Positions 46,001 to 53,374 of a stretch of 64,000 nt of DNA are shown in pieces (within the stretch, counting starts at the first letter, position 1; every line of letters starts with the position of its first letter). Source of the stretch: Desulfuromonadales bacterium (GTDB lineage Bacteria > Desulfobacterota > Desulfuromonadia > Geobacterales > Pseudopelobacteraceae); assembly GCA_013349405.1 (NCBI GenBank), contig DUZS01000001.1, forward strand, positions 124,001 to 188,000. The letters are read 5' to 3'. The notes under the pieces are model-generated. The model saw only the letters and a list, made by a program, of their open reading frames with translations, had not been told where the DNA came from and did not search any database. The translations under genes were made by a program, and so were the position numbers.

Positions 46001-46181
46001 CGCCCAACTGCCGGAAGGCCCGCTCCACCAGTGTCGACATACCGTTGGTGAAATAGTTTTCTTCAAAAAACTCAGGCCCGTTTACCTGACCTTTCAGGAA
46101 TGTATCAAGGCTGAGAACGGTGGCTCTTCTATCGGCGGCAAAGACCGACTTGCGGGCTTTGCAGTGGGTGTGGAGGCTCAT
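43050..46181 (-). CDS. DUF499 AAA+ ATPase of a defence system
   Basis: 1043 residues and first gene of the minus-strand operon. Walker A is QAMGGGKT (73-80) and Walker B lies in PLVLFLDELPPYL (about 165-177), matching DUF499 (COG1483). The C-terminal region about 855-1040 includes a beta-sandwich-like piece (NGIVIRYTTDGSSP) and a terminal LDWLRANNIPFNP. This ATPase typically pairs with DUF3780, DUF1156 and a PLD or SNF2 helicase. AAAGGAC precedes ATG 46181. The promoter region is shared with the divergent XRE gene. Confidence 0.9.
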   Translation of the reverse strand: MSLHTHCKARKSVFAADRRATVLSLDTFLKGQVNGPEFFEENYFTNGMSTLVERAFRQLGGVGAGSSVFLLSQAMGGGKTHSMIAVGLLARDPELRKLVLGEQDPAPRLGRCRVVGFNGRSTDEAGGIWGSIAKQLGKEEQFARYISPLLQAPGPEAWKQLLGGDPLVLFLDELPPYLEYAVAVPVGNGDLSIVTTTALANLFVAVADMDNVCLVLSDLAGSNFSIGQASLESAFNRAVQGITGEARRIAVPITPVNPNGDELYHILRKRLFEHVAPDVEIQRVASAYRDALREANSMNLTTTTPDSLYTRIVDSYPFHPDLRELVGKFKENEGFQQTRGVIRLMQMVVSSLWRTEKAKGMELIHPYDIDLNQDEIASEIRTINPSLSEAIAHDIAHCGDAEVEQIDLANGNSDASDAARLILVASLSTTPGAIHGLREYQLVDCLQRPGRDLSTFKANVLDKLAVRAWYLHSSADGRLFFKNQQNLAAKLRSTAQSLHPETVDRMLRDHLEQYFSVSMRDCFQVVKVLPPLDQVQVEQEKTTLVIVRPGGLANQLPIPADWQAWWGQQQYKNRILFLTGSKDTFQKVVDSARQTRALQSIEDDLKSEGTPADDPQWRALDALRDRVGLQFTSALKEAFDQIVYPSINTALRATGIVLAFAGNQNGEATIRKTLEDAQKFTTKIDEDAFRMKAEAKLFGSAETKVILWADFKRTAAVLTNWQLHKPSALDDLKADCVRRGIWREEGNYIRRGPFPPPDPTVEIRPLSVQEDGEGYTYLKIEPLHAPAVAYETGDTDPTPASSPVPTPTRFEASALRYRFLAFDPADTTRVSEIKEWTAKPRLKHQLHNLGDHYEVELLALPKTNGIVIRYTTDGSSPTSAGFATYDGRFRVPVTCRVVSAMAVAPAYNLNSETTRIQIPQPGQEERTLDPTLPARWNHQSRLDDTGEVWDFIQRLGQAAGVRAYDISLNGESSDGHQNIEYSGALVGGYDGLTLGSLAEKLQEIVSAGGLRMTVGSLGFTTGQALLDWLRANNIPFNPAKVVQ

Positions 46182-46227
46182 GGATTGTCCTTTAACTCAG
46201 AATACGATGCTGCGGATTGCTGCGCGC

Positions 46228-46261
46228 TTGAACTAATGCAAAATACACATTATAGATGTGT
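46228..46261. promoter_or_regulatory. Divergent promoter with palindromic operator
   Basis: On the plus strand TTGAAC (46228-46233), 17 bp, then TATAGA (46251-46256) faces the XRE gene. On the minus strand the same spot reads TATAAT (46254-46249) facing the DUF499 operon. Both -10 boxes lie within the palindrome ACACATTATAGATGTGT (46245-46261). A regulator bound here would block both directions. Confidence 0.6.
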
Positions 46262-46328
46262 TATACAACAGAAACAGCTATCAAATGATGAGGTATTATG
46301 AGAAGGAGTGCTTTGTTATGATGCCGTC

Positions 46329-46688
46329 ATGCCAACGGACATCATCACAACCAGAGAAATCGGTGCAGTTATCAGAAAGAGGAGGAATGAACTCGGTCTT
46401 TCGCAGGAACAGTTGTCAGAAAAAGTAGGGGTTTCGTATCAGCAGATTCAAAGGTATGAAAACGGCGGCAGTATGCTCAATGTAGAAAATGTTCAGCGTA
46501 TCGCCAAAGCCCTGGCAATTCCGGTAACCTCATTTTTTGATTCAGGCAGCGTCACCGGAGTTGCTGAAACGGGAACGGGGTATTCATCAGTTGAAGAGAA
46601 GAGACTTCTTCGATTTTTTCGGGATCTGGCTGCGCGATCTGACAGACTGTTAGCAACCAGTGTTGTTCGAAGACTTTCAAAGAAATAG
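46329..46688 (+). CDS. XRE-family transcriptional regulator
   Basis: 119 residues from ATG 46329, or 126 from GTG 46308; neither has an ideally placed Shine-Dalgarno (AAGGAG lies at 46303-46308), so the start is uncertain. Residues about 10-65 are a Cro/C1 helix-turn-helix (IRKRRNELGLSQEQLSEKVGVSYQQIQRYENGGSMLNVENVQRIA). It is divergent from the defence operon and likely binds the palindrome at 46245-46261, regulating itself and the operon. Confidence 0.88.
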   Translation: MPTDIITTREIGAVIRKRRNELGLSQEQLSEKVGVSYQQIQRYENGGSMLNVENVQRIAKALAIPVTSFFDSGSVTGVAETGTGYSSVEEKRLLRFFRDLAARSDRLLATSVVRRLSKK

Positions 46689-46800
46689 GGATTATTAAGA
46701 ATGAACATGCTTTACCCCTCCAATCAAAAACAGTATATCAACAATTTCCACGTCCCTTATAAGATCCATACCTATTTATAAACAATTATTCGACTTTATT

Positions 46801-46838
46801 AGTATACTGTCGTATACTATCGCATAAAGTAGTATACT
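46801..46838 (+). promoter_or_regulatory. Three GTATAC boxes before the AAA ATPase gene
   Basis: AGTATACT (46801-46808), GTATACT (46812-46818) and AGTATACT (46831-46838) lie within 38 bp, directly before the ribosome-binding site (CAGGTG) and ATG 46860. TATACT also fits a -10 box, so the repeats may combine promoter and operator. Confidence 0.5.
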
Positions 46839-46859
46839 TTTATATAAACAGGTGATTGC

Positions 46860-48065
46860 ATGGACAAAATCAAGAACCCTTTTTCTCCGGGAGCAGGATC
46901 ACCACCACCAGAGTTGGCAGGTCGTGACGGCATTTTAGAGCAGGCGCATGTTTTGCTCGGTCGTGTCCGCCTGAAACGGCCAGAGAAAAGCATATTGATG
47001 ACCGGGTTGCGTGGAGTCGGCAAGACGGTACTGCTTAACGAGATGGAGCGGATGGCGATTGCCGACGGGTATCGGACTATCCTTGTAGAGGCCCACGAGG
47101 ACAAGCCACTCGCATTGCTGCTTGTACCGCACGTGCGCCGGATTCTCTTTGACCTCGACAGGATTGCCGGTGCCGGAGACAAGGCTCGTCGCGGTCTTGC
47201 GGTGCTCAAAAGCTTCATTGGCGGCATTAAGATAACGGTCGGTGATGTCGAGTTCGGTCTGGATACTGATCCGGAAAAGGGTGCCGCTGATAGCGGTGAC
47301 CTGGAGATTGACCTTGCCAATCTATTTGTCGCCGTAGCAGAGGCTGCGGAAGAGCGTCACACATCCGTGGCTATTCTTATAGATGAGATTCAATATCTTA
47401 ATGCCACTGAATTGAGCGCCCTGATAATGGCCATGCATAAAATGCAACAGCGCCAGCTTCCCCTGGCGTTGATTGGAGCCGGCTTGCCGATTCTCCCCGG
47501 CTTGGCGGGTGATTCTAAATCGTATGCCGAACGTCTTTTCAGCTTTCCCGATATCGGCCCACTTGCAGAAGCGGAAGCGGCCAAGGCGCTCAAAGATCCC
47601 GTGGCTGCAGCTGGCGAACTGTTTGATGATGAGGCAATTACGGAGATTTACCGGTTGACGCAGGGATACCCTTACTTTCTTCAAGAGTGGGGGTATCAAT
47701 CATGGAACCATGCCGCGGCTTCTCCCATAACCCTCAAGATTATTGAGGAAACAACAACTCTTGTGGCACGTCGCCTCGATGAAAATTTTTTCCGGGTGCG
47801 CTTTAATCGCCTTACCCCACGAGAAAAAATGTATCTGCGAGCTATGGCAGAATTGGGTTGTGGACCGTATCGGACCTCTGATATAGCTGATTTTCTTGGC
47901 GTGAAAATTACAACCCTTGGTCCGGTACGGGCAAGTCTCATCAAAAAGGGGATGATTTACAGCCCCTCACACGGAGATATGGCTTTTACCGTGCCACTAT
48001 TCGATCAATTCATGCTGCGTGCCATACCTGAACTGGAATTCACAGTGAGTCTCCGTAACCGTTAA
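46860..48065 (+). CDS. AAA family ATPase with C-terminal winged-helix-like domain
   Basis: 401 residues. Opening NPFSPGAGSPPPELAGRD and Walker A GLRGVGKT (about 49-56), Walker B AILIDEIQYL (about 171-180) and a C-terminal HTH-like part (MYLRAMAELGCGPYRTSDIADFLGVK) resemble the archaeal-ATPase/AAA_16 type STAND-like proteins common in accessory DNA. It may be part of the defence island or a separate TA or regulatory unit. It follows the XRE gene by 171 bp of AT-rich DNA with GTATAC repeats. Its target is unknown. Confidence 0.83.
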   Translation: MDKIKNPFSPGAGSPPPELAGRDGILEQAHVLLGRVRLKRPEKSILMTGLRGVGKTVLLNEMERMAIADGYRTILVEAHEDKPLALLLVPHVRRILFDLDRIAGAGDKARRGLAVLKSFIGGIKITVGDVEFGLDTDPEKGAADSGDLEIDLANLFVAVAEAAEERHTSVAILIDEIQYLNATELSALIMAMHKMQQRQLPLALIGAGLPILPGLAGDSKSYAERLFSFPDIGPLAEAEAAKALKDPVAAAGELFDDEAITEIYRLTQGYPYFLQEWGYQSWNHAAASPITLKIIEETTTLVARRLDENFFRVRFNRLTPREKMYLRAMAELGCGPYRTSDIADFLGVKITTLGPVRASLIKKGMIYSPSHGDMAFTVPLFDQFMLRAIPELEFTVSLRNR

Positions 48066-48087
48066 AAGAATGAGCGACTTTTTTTAT

Positions 48088-48116
48088 TTGGGATGATGCA
48101 TATAATGGGGTATACT
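48088..48116 (+). promoter_or_regulatory. Putative promoter of prfA
   Basis: TTGGGA (48088-48093), 17-bp spacer, TATACT (48111-48116). A perfect TATAAT also occurs at 48101-48106 but without a good -35. Both lie 56-70 bp before the prfA start. Confidence 0.5.
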
Positions 48117-48171
48117 GCCCGGCCACATAAGGGCACAAGAAACACCGCCAACCGGCGATGGACGACAATGT

Positions 48172-49242
48172 ATGATGATGGACAAGATAGAAGAACTGGA
48201 GCGGCGCTATCAGGAACTCGAAGCGCTGCTGTCGGATCCGGTCGTTATTTCCAACCAGCCGGAGTTCCGCAAACTCTCCCGCGAACATTCCGACCTGAGT
48301 GAGCTGGTGGCTGCGTACCGCCGCTACCGGAAAGTGCTGGTCGATATTGCCGATAACCAGGAATTACTGGCTGATCCCGACATGAAAGAGATGGCTGAAG
48401 ATGAGCTGAAAGCTCTTGAGGCGGAAAAGGATCAGCTCGATGCCGATATCCGCCTGCTGCTGCTCCCCAAGGATCCAAATGACGACAAGAGTGTCATCCT
48501 GGAAATCCGCGCCGGCACCGGTGGTGACGAGTCGGCCCTGTTTGCCGGCGACCTGTTCCGCATGTATTCGCGCTACGCTGACACCAACCGCTGGAAGGTT
48601 GAAATTGTCTCGGCGTCGGAGTCGGAACGGGGCGGTTACAAGGAGATCATCGCCGCAGTTGAGGGAACCGGTGTGTTCGCGAAACTCAAATACGAATCGG
48701 GCACCCACCGCGTGCAGCGAGTGCCCGAAACCGAAGCGCAGGGGCGGATTCACACCAGTGCCTGCACGGTGGCAATCATGGCGGAAGCTGAAGATGTCGA
48801 TATCGACATCCGCCCGGATGACTTGAAGATCGATGTGTATCGCTCCTCCGGCGCCGGTGGCCAGCATGTCAATACCACCGACTCGGCGGTGCGCATCACC
48901 CACCTGCCGACCGGCACGGTAGTTGCCTGTCAGGAGGAACGGAGCCAGATAAAGAACCGCGCCACCGCTATGAAGGTTCTGAAAACGCGCATTCTCGACA
49001 CCATCCAGCAGGCGCAGGATTCAAAAATGGCCGCCGACCGCAAACAGCAGGTCGGTTCAGGCGACCGGAGCGAGCGTATCCGCACCTACAACTTCCCGCA
49101 GGGGCGCATGACCGACCATCGCATCGGCCTGACGCTGTACCGCCTTGATTCCATCATGACCGGCGATATTGCTGAAATTACCGATGCGCTGCGGGCCTAT
49201 TATCAGATGGAAGCGCTGAAGGCGCAAAGCGAAGGGAATTAA
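48172..49242 (+). CDS. prfA: Peptide chain release factor 1
   Basis: 356 residues. The catalytic GGQ is in [18 protein letters not shown], and the RF1 class is shown by [18 protein letters not shown]. It releases peptides at UAA and UAG and is the substrate of PrmC (11143). Three ATG codons (48172, 48175, 48178) are possible starts; there is no strong Shine-Dalgarno. It is isolated here, with accessory DNA on its left. Confidence 0.96.
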   Translation: MMMDKIEELERRYQELEALLSDPVVISNQPEFRKLSREHSDLSELVAAYRRYRKVLVDIADNQELLADPDMKEMAEDELKALEAEKDQLDADIRLLLLPKDPNDDKSVILEIRAGTGGDESALFAGDLFRMYSRYADTNRWKVEIVSASESERGGYKEIIAAVEGTGVFAKLKYESGTHRVQRVPETEAQGRIHTSACTVAIMAEAEDVDIDIRPDDLKIDVYRSSGAGGQHVNTTDSAVRITHLPTGTVVACQEERSQIKNRATAMKVLKTRILDTIQQAQDSKMAADRKQQVGSGDRSERIRTYNFPQGRMTDHRIGLTLYRLDSIMTGDIAEITDALRAYYQMEALKAQSEGN

Positions 49243-49284
49243 TCGTTTTTACCAGTAGCGTGTAACACTTATAATTTCGTAGCA

Positions 49285-49348
49285 AACCCCTCTAAATCTC
49301 CCCTTTTCAGGGGAGACTTCAATGACAAGGGGGGACTGAGGGGGGTTA
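49285..49348. repeat. Dispersed palindromic repeat, copy 2
   Basis: It starts AACCCCTCTAAATCTCCCCTT and ends GGGGGGACTGAGGGGGGTT, the same as the copy at 28555-28630 but with a shorter middle (64 versus 76 bp). It sits between convergent prfA and amrS and its folded stem may act as a terminator for both. Confidence 0.85.
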
Positions 49349-49368
49349 GCTTTAAAAGTTCCAGTGTA

Positions 49369-50376
49369 CTAGTGGACACCAGCTATGGCGGTACCGCACG
49401 CCGGACAAAATCCCTCCCGTATACTGTTACTGCTGATTCTGTACCCGTTGCGTTCGATCAGCAGAGCAGAACAGGACGGGCAGTATGTGCTTTCGCCTCC
49501 CTCACCCGGCCTATTCCCCTCGTAGACGTAGTGCAACCCGGCGGCAATGCCGATCTGACGGGCTTTTCGTAAGGTTTCAACCGGAGTTCCGGGACGTTCC
49601 GTCAATTGGTAGGTCGGATGGAAGCCGGATACGTGCCACGGCGTATCGACCCCCAGATTGGCCGCGATAAACTCTGCCATGCCACGCAGCTCCGCGTCCG
49701 AGTCGTTCAACCCCGGGATGATCAGCGTGGTAATCTCGATCCAGACCCCCTGCCGGCGATACTCGATGATTGAATCGAGCACTTCGGAGAGGCGGGCGTG
49801 GACGACCTCCCGATAGAAGCTCTCGGAAAATCCCTTCAGGTCGATATTGGCGGCATCAAGAAAAGTGGCGATGGCCGCCAGCGCCTCTCTGCTGATATAG
49901 CCGTTAGTGACGAAGATGTTTTTTAGTCCCGCTTCGCTGGCCAGACGCGCCGTGTCGTAGGCAAACTCGAAAAAAATAGTCGGCTCGGTGTAGGTGTAGG
50001 AGATGGAACTGCAGCCGGCAGCCACTGCCCGCTGCACGATTTCTTGCGGGCTCACCTCTGCGCCCCGGACAGGGGCGTGTTGAGCTACCTGGGAAATGCT
50101 GTAGTTCTGGCAGTGCAGGCAGTGGAAGTTGCAGCCCACCGTGGCAATCGAATACGTGCTGCTTCCCGGCAGCAGATGGAAGAGCGGTTTTTTTTCGATC
50201 GGATCGACACTTTCGGCACACACTCTGCCGTAGACCAGGCTGTAGAGCGTGCCGCCACGATTTTCACGGACGGCGCAGATGCCGCGGGCACCGTCACCGA
50301 TCAGACAGCGAAAACGACACAGCCCGCAGCGCACCCTTCCATCACCCTCCCGCTGGTAAAACATGGCTTCTTTCAT
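49369..50376 (-). CDS. amrS: AmmeMemoRadiSam-system radical SAM enzyme
   Basis: 335 residues from ATG 50376, chosen for GGAGGTG just upstream; the longer frame to 50460 is unsupported. The radical-SAM CxxxCxxC is CNFHCLHC, in TVGCNFHCLHCQNYSISQ, with a GTP/PFL-activase-like fold (SYTYTEPTIFFEFAYDTA). An extra N-terminal cysteine set (CGLCRFRC...CAV) and a C-terminal pair (YCPSC...CPACG) are typical of the AmmeMemoRadiSam type. The substrate is unknown. The companion AMMECR1 and Memo-like genes are not adjacent here. Confidence 0.9.
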   Translation of the reverse strand: MKEAMFYQREGDGRVRCGLCRFRCLIGDGARGICAVRENRGGTLYSLVYGRVCAESVDPIEKKPLFHLLPGSSTYSIATVGCNFHCLHCQNYSISQVAQHAPVRGAEVSPQEIVQRAVAAGCSSISYTYTEPTIFFEFAYDTARLASEAGLKNIFVTNGYISREALAAIATFLDAANIDLKGFSESFYREVVHARLSEVLDSIIEYRRQGVWIEITTLIIPGLNDSDAELRGMAEFIAANLGVDTPWHVSGFHPTYQLTERPGTPVETLRKARQIGIAAGLHYVYEGNRPGEGGESTYCPSCSALLIERNGYRISSNSIREGFCPACGTAIAGVH

Positions 50377-50478
50377 GTGCACCTCCGCCGAATGGCCAGC
50401 TGATCCCGACAATCGTGTGGGGATTGTACTTCGTTCACCCCGCTTGTCAAGAGCTGGCAAAGAACTATAACTTTTCCG

Positions 50479-50506
50479 TTGACAATAGTATGCAACAAAG
50501 TATGAT
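50479..50506 (+). promoter_or_regulatory. Promoter with direct repeats for the MazEF-like pair
   Basis: Consensus TTGACA (50479-50484), 16-bp spacer, TATGAT (50501-50506). AGTATG occurs twice, at 50487-50492 and 50499-50504, a 12-bp period as expected for ribbon-helix-helix autorepressor sites. Confidence 0.75.
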
Positions 50507-50536
50507 TATTCGCATTATTATTACGCGGAGGTTTTT

Positions 50537-50785
50537 ATGCAATACCGTAATGATGTTGACAGAGTAACCATTTCAATTCCCCATTCCCTTGCGCTTCTGT
50601 CTGAAACCGTGCGGAATGAGCTTAACATCTCCCGATCGGAACTGTTTCGCCTGGCTCTGGAGCGCTTCATTCAAGAGCAGAACAACTCTCGACTTGCCAT
50701 AATTGCTGCTGATATGGTAGCGGAGTACAAGAGCAACAGAGTACTGACCGCCCTTACCGATCTTGATGGCGAGGATTTCGCATGA
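50537..50785 (+). CDS. Ribbon-helix-helix antitoxin
   Basis: 82 residues. The N-terminus VDRVTISIPHSLALLSETVRNELNISRSELFRLALERFIQEQ is a typical ribbon-helix-helix DNA-binding domain. The C-terminal ALTDLDGEDFA would bind the toxin. GGAGG precedes ATG 50537, and the stop overlaps the toxin start (ATGA at 50782). It likely represses its own promoter through the AGTATG repeats. Confidence 0.88.
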   Translation: MQYRNDVDRVTISIPHSLALLSETVRNELNISRSELFRLALERFIQEQNNSRLAIIAADMVAEYKSNRVLTALTDLDGEDFA

Positions 50786-51123
50786 CACGGAATGATATCT
50801 GGCTGGTCAATCTAGACCCGACTATTGGGGCAGAAATCCGCAAAACACGCCCGTGCGTTATCGTCAGCAATATTGCGGTTGGAGTGCTGCCGCTCAAGGT
50901 GATTGCCCCGTTGACCGACTTTAAGGAACGCTATCGTGCTGTCCCCTGGATGGTTATTATTGAGCCGGATGCGGAAAACAACCTGACAAAGCCATCCGTT
51001 GTGGACCTGTTTCAGGTACGATGCGTGTCGGAAGAACGCCTGATCCGCAAAAGCGGCTCACTTTCGACCCAGTTACAAGCATCCATGCACAAAGCGCTCA
51101 AGGTCGTTTTCGCTTTGCCGTAA
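50782..51123 (+). CDS. MazF/PemK-type endoribonuclease toxin
   Basis: 113 residues. NDIWLVNLDPTIGAEIRKTRPCVIVSN is the MazF/PemK signature, with PSVVDLFQVRCVSEERL in the second half. It cleaves mRNA in the absence of the antitoxin. It overlaps the antitoxin gene by 4 bp. The mobB 5' fragment begins only 24 bp downstream. Confidence 0.92.
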   Translation: MTRNDIWLVNLDPTIGAEIRKTRPCVIVSNIAVGVLPLKVIAPLTDFKERYRAVPWMVIIEPDAENNLTKPSVVDLFQVRCVSEERLIRKSGSLSTQLQASMHKALKVVFALP

Positions 51124-51147
51124 CTTCAGAGAGAAGGAGACACGATT

Positions 51148-51204
51148 ATGGCAGTAACGGCAGTTTCATTTGTGGCAAAATCGGGCACCGGAAAAGTTCG
51201 CTGA
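51148..51204 (+). pseudogene. mobB: mobB 5' fragment, cut inside the P-loop
   Basis: GAAGGAGA lies about 8 bp before ATG 51148. It encodes MAVTAVSFVAKSGTGK then VR and stop (TGA 51202-51204). The first 16 residues match the N-terminus of the intact homologue at 51369 and end at the GTGK of the P-loop, where homology stops at about 51195. Homology resumes in the ORF starting at 53375 (GKTTLLEKV). Together they rebuild one continuous MobB, so about 2.2 kb appears inserted here. Confidence 0.75.
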
Positions 51205-51291
51205 ATACACCATGTTATCAATTGCGAGTATATTTTATGTATGACTATATGTAACTCCCTAAAAAACAATGGTTAATTCACTGCATGTTTA

Positions 51292-51338
51292 TTGTATTGT
51301 CAAGTATTGTTGACTATAATCGAGTTGACAACTGTCAA
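51292..51338 (+). promoter_or_regulatory. Putative promoter/operator for the intact mobB homologue
   Basis: A perfect TATAAT (51315-51320) with only a weak TTGTAT -35 (51292-51297, 17-bp spacer). Just downstream is TTGACAACTGTCAA (51325-51338), whose 6-bp arms are inverted repeats. The region 51205-51368 is notably AT-rich. Confidence 0.45.
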
Positions 51339-51368
51339 TTCAAATGATTATGGCTTGGAGCTATTAAA

Positions 51369-51896
51369 ATGAGCGTAAATACGGTGGCTTTTGTAGCAAA
51401 ATCGAATACTGGTAAAACTACTCTTTTAGAAAAATTAATTAGTGAATTAAAGCAACGGGGATATTTAGTGGGTGTTATTAAGAACGATGCTCATAAATTT
51501 GACATTGATCATCCAGGGAAGGATTCTTACCGACTGACAGCCGCTGGTGCTGACACTATGCTCATTACTTCTTCTGAAAAACTTGCTTTGGTAAAAAACC
51601 ACGCAGCCTCACCTTCTCTCACTTATCTGGTAGAGACATATTTCGCGGATATGGATATCGTTCTGGCAGAAGGCTTTAAAATGAGCACTCTGCCCAAAAT
51701 AGAACTCCACCGCAAAGACAGAAGCCCAACTCTTATTTGCCGTGGCGAAAACGATGACCCAACACTTATCGCTGTAGCAAGTGATGAGCCTCTAGATTTA
51801 GATGTTCCTGTTTTGGATTTGAATGATATGAATGAGGTTGCCGATTTTGTTGAACAGCGATTTCTGACAGGTAAAGCAGTCTCTGCCATCGATTGA
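51369..51896 (+). CDS. mobB: Molybdopterin-guanine dinucleotide biosynthesis adapter protein MobB
   Basis: 175 residues. The P-loop AKSNTGKTTLLEKL (about 10-23), KNDAHKFDIDHPGKDSYRLTAAGADT and DIVLAEGFKMSTLPKIELHR are MobB signatures. MobB is a GTP-binding accessory of MobA in making the bis-MGD cofactor. It is about 65% identical by eye to the split copy flanking it and its codons are much more AT-rich, so it was probably imported. It could replace the broken gene and serve the molybdoenzyme encoded at 59805. Confidence 0.9.
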   Translation: MSVNTVAFVAKSNTGKTTLLEKLISELKQRGYLVGVIKNDAHKFDIDHPGKDSYRLTAAGADTMLITSSEKLALVKNHAASPSLTYLVETYFADMDIVLAEGFKMSTLPKIELHRKDRSPTLICRGENDDPTLIAVASDEPLDLDVPVLDLNDMNEVADFVEQRFLTGKAVSAID

Positions 51897-52104
51897 GTGG
51901 TGCTACTTTATCCCGGACAAACTTTAAAACCGTGGTACATGTTCCACGTCTATAGCGTTTGTGTTTCGCACTTCACACTAAAGATCATCTTTTACAGTAG
52001 CTTTTTGAATGAGCATCACAGTGAGATGGTTGACGTTGTAAGAATGTTTTCTCTTGGTTTTTTTTCTGAACTAACATAGTCTGGAAATCAGCAAGGAGAA
52101 GCAA

Positions 52105-52482
52105 ATGCCATCACGTACTGTCAGAAACTTATCGCCGGAAGCATTAAAGCAATTCCACCCTTTCAAGATGACTCAATCTTTAGGAATTAGTTCTGCCATT
52201 CGACAAGAGTCTGCAAAGGATACTGCGTGTGCTTTGGCCAAGGCTCTGAAAGAGCGCTTTTACGCATCAAAAGTCATGCTTTTTGGATCGGTGGCCCGAG
52301 CAGACTTTGGCCAGTGGTCAGATATTGATCTGGCCGTTTGGGGTGTCTCTGCGTCTGATTATTATAAGGCAGTTGCATTCGCAAGTGGCTATAGCAGTGT
52401 TTTCAAGGTTGACCTTGTGGATGCTGAGGATTGTTCACAGTCGTTGCTTCAGCATATTACCGACAATGGGATTGAAATATGA
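52105..52482 (+). CDS. MNT-type nucleotidyltransferase antitoxin
   Basis: 125 residues. VMLFGSVARADFGQWSDIDLAVWG (about 58-81) is the minimal nucleotidyltransferase motif GSxxR...SDxD. In MntA-HepT pairs this enzyme modifies the HEPN toxin by adding AMP near its active site. AAGGAG precedes ATG 52105. It overlaps the next gene by 4 bp (ATGA at 52479). It lies inside the DNA that splits mobB. Confidence 0.88.
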   Translation: MPSRTVRNLSPEALKQFHPFKMTQSLGISSAIRQESAKDTACALAKALKERFYASKVMLFGSVARADFGQWSDIDLAVWGVSASDYYKAVAFASGYSSVFKVDLVDAEDCSQSLLQHITDNGIEI

Positions 52483-52955
52483 ATCCACAAGCAGCTATCC
52501 TGTCGGCCAGAATAGATACTGAACTGTCTGAACTAAAGCAGGTTGTAGAACGAACATTGCAGGCTTGGGACAAAGCGACAAAGCAGGGAGACGATTTTTA
52601 CCTAGATAGCGTCGCATTGAATCTTCATGCATTCTATTCCGGTTTGGAGAGGGTGTTTGAAAAACTGGCATCAACTATTGACAGGACGGTACCGAGTGCT
52701 TCTAACTGGCATCAGGAATTATTATCTCAAATGCAGACAGAGATACCATTAGTTCGCCCTGCTGTTATTTCTTCCCAGGTGAGGGAATCTTTGGAGGAGT
52801 ACAGAGGGTTCCGACATGTAGTGCGGAACGTGTATACCTATCATCTTAAGCCGGAGAAGCTGAAAATACTCGTGAGTAATCTCGAAGCCACGTTTAGGCT
52901 TGCATCTGAAGAGTTGACTGTATTTGGAGATTTTTTGAAAAATATTGACGAATAG
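52479..52955 (+). CDS. HepT-like HEPN toxin
   Basis: 158 residues, all-helical, with the HEPN catalytic motif RNVYTYH (R-x5-H) in VVRNVYTYHL (about 115-124), preceded by NLHAFYSGLERVFEKLA. HEPN toxins are RNases neutralised by partner MNT proteins. The pair arrangement matches MntA/HepT. About 420 bp without a gene separates it from the mobB 3' part. Confidence 0.86.
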   Translation: MNPQAAILSARIDTELSELKQVVERTLQAWDKATKQGDDFYLDSVALNLHAFYSGLERVFEKLASTIDRTVPSASNWHQELLSQMQTEIPLVRPAVISSQVRESLEEYRGFRHVVRNVYTYHLKPEKLKILVSNLEATFRLASEELTVFGDFLKNIDE

Positions 52956-53374
52956 AGAACATTTAGATGGAGTTTGATTATCTCAAAACTTTCACCTGAC
53001 TTTCACCAATAGGACGGATTTTGATGTTTTTTGTTGGACTGACATGGACTTTGCTCGGTGAAATAGATGCTTGAAATGGTTAAATATTAGTGAGTTACGC
53101 GTTACTTTTTGGTGTCTCCTGGTCGCTTTCGAATGTTGTTTTCCGGTTTACTTGTGTCTCCCCATTGGAAAAAATCACAATCACGCGTAAGCCGCAGGTT
53201 CTGTGCTCCCGTTCTGCCAGTGTTTGCAACTTTACAGATATAGAAACATTGCCTGAGGCCGAATAAAGGGGGAAATACTGATATAGGGTCGTAACATTGC
53301 TTCAGATTGCTGCATCACTGCATCAACGGACGCTTCGCTTGCCTTCGCCATACGGAGGGTTAGGTAAGCATATA
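52956..53374. other. Gene-free right end of the inserted DNA
   Basis: About 420 bp with no convincing ORF, hairpin terminator or transposase. Near the right end are GCTGCATCACTGCATC and GGAGGGTTAGGT (about 53354-53365), just before the open frame of the mobB 3' part. I find no clean terminal inverted repeat or direct repeat with the left junction. Confidence 0.45.

Noticed and set aside
35771-46181. Assignment of the defence operon to DISARM, BREX or a Type I restriction system
   Set aside because: DrmB (DUF1998), PglZ, BrxL and HsdS/HsdR-type proteins are missing; the DUF499/DUF3780/DUF1156 set points to a different system.
53356-53365. GTTAGGT resembling the R' core of an integron attC site near the right end of the inserted DNA
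   Set aside because: No matching RYYYAAC partner or imperfect palindrome of the right size was found, and no integrase gene is present.
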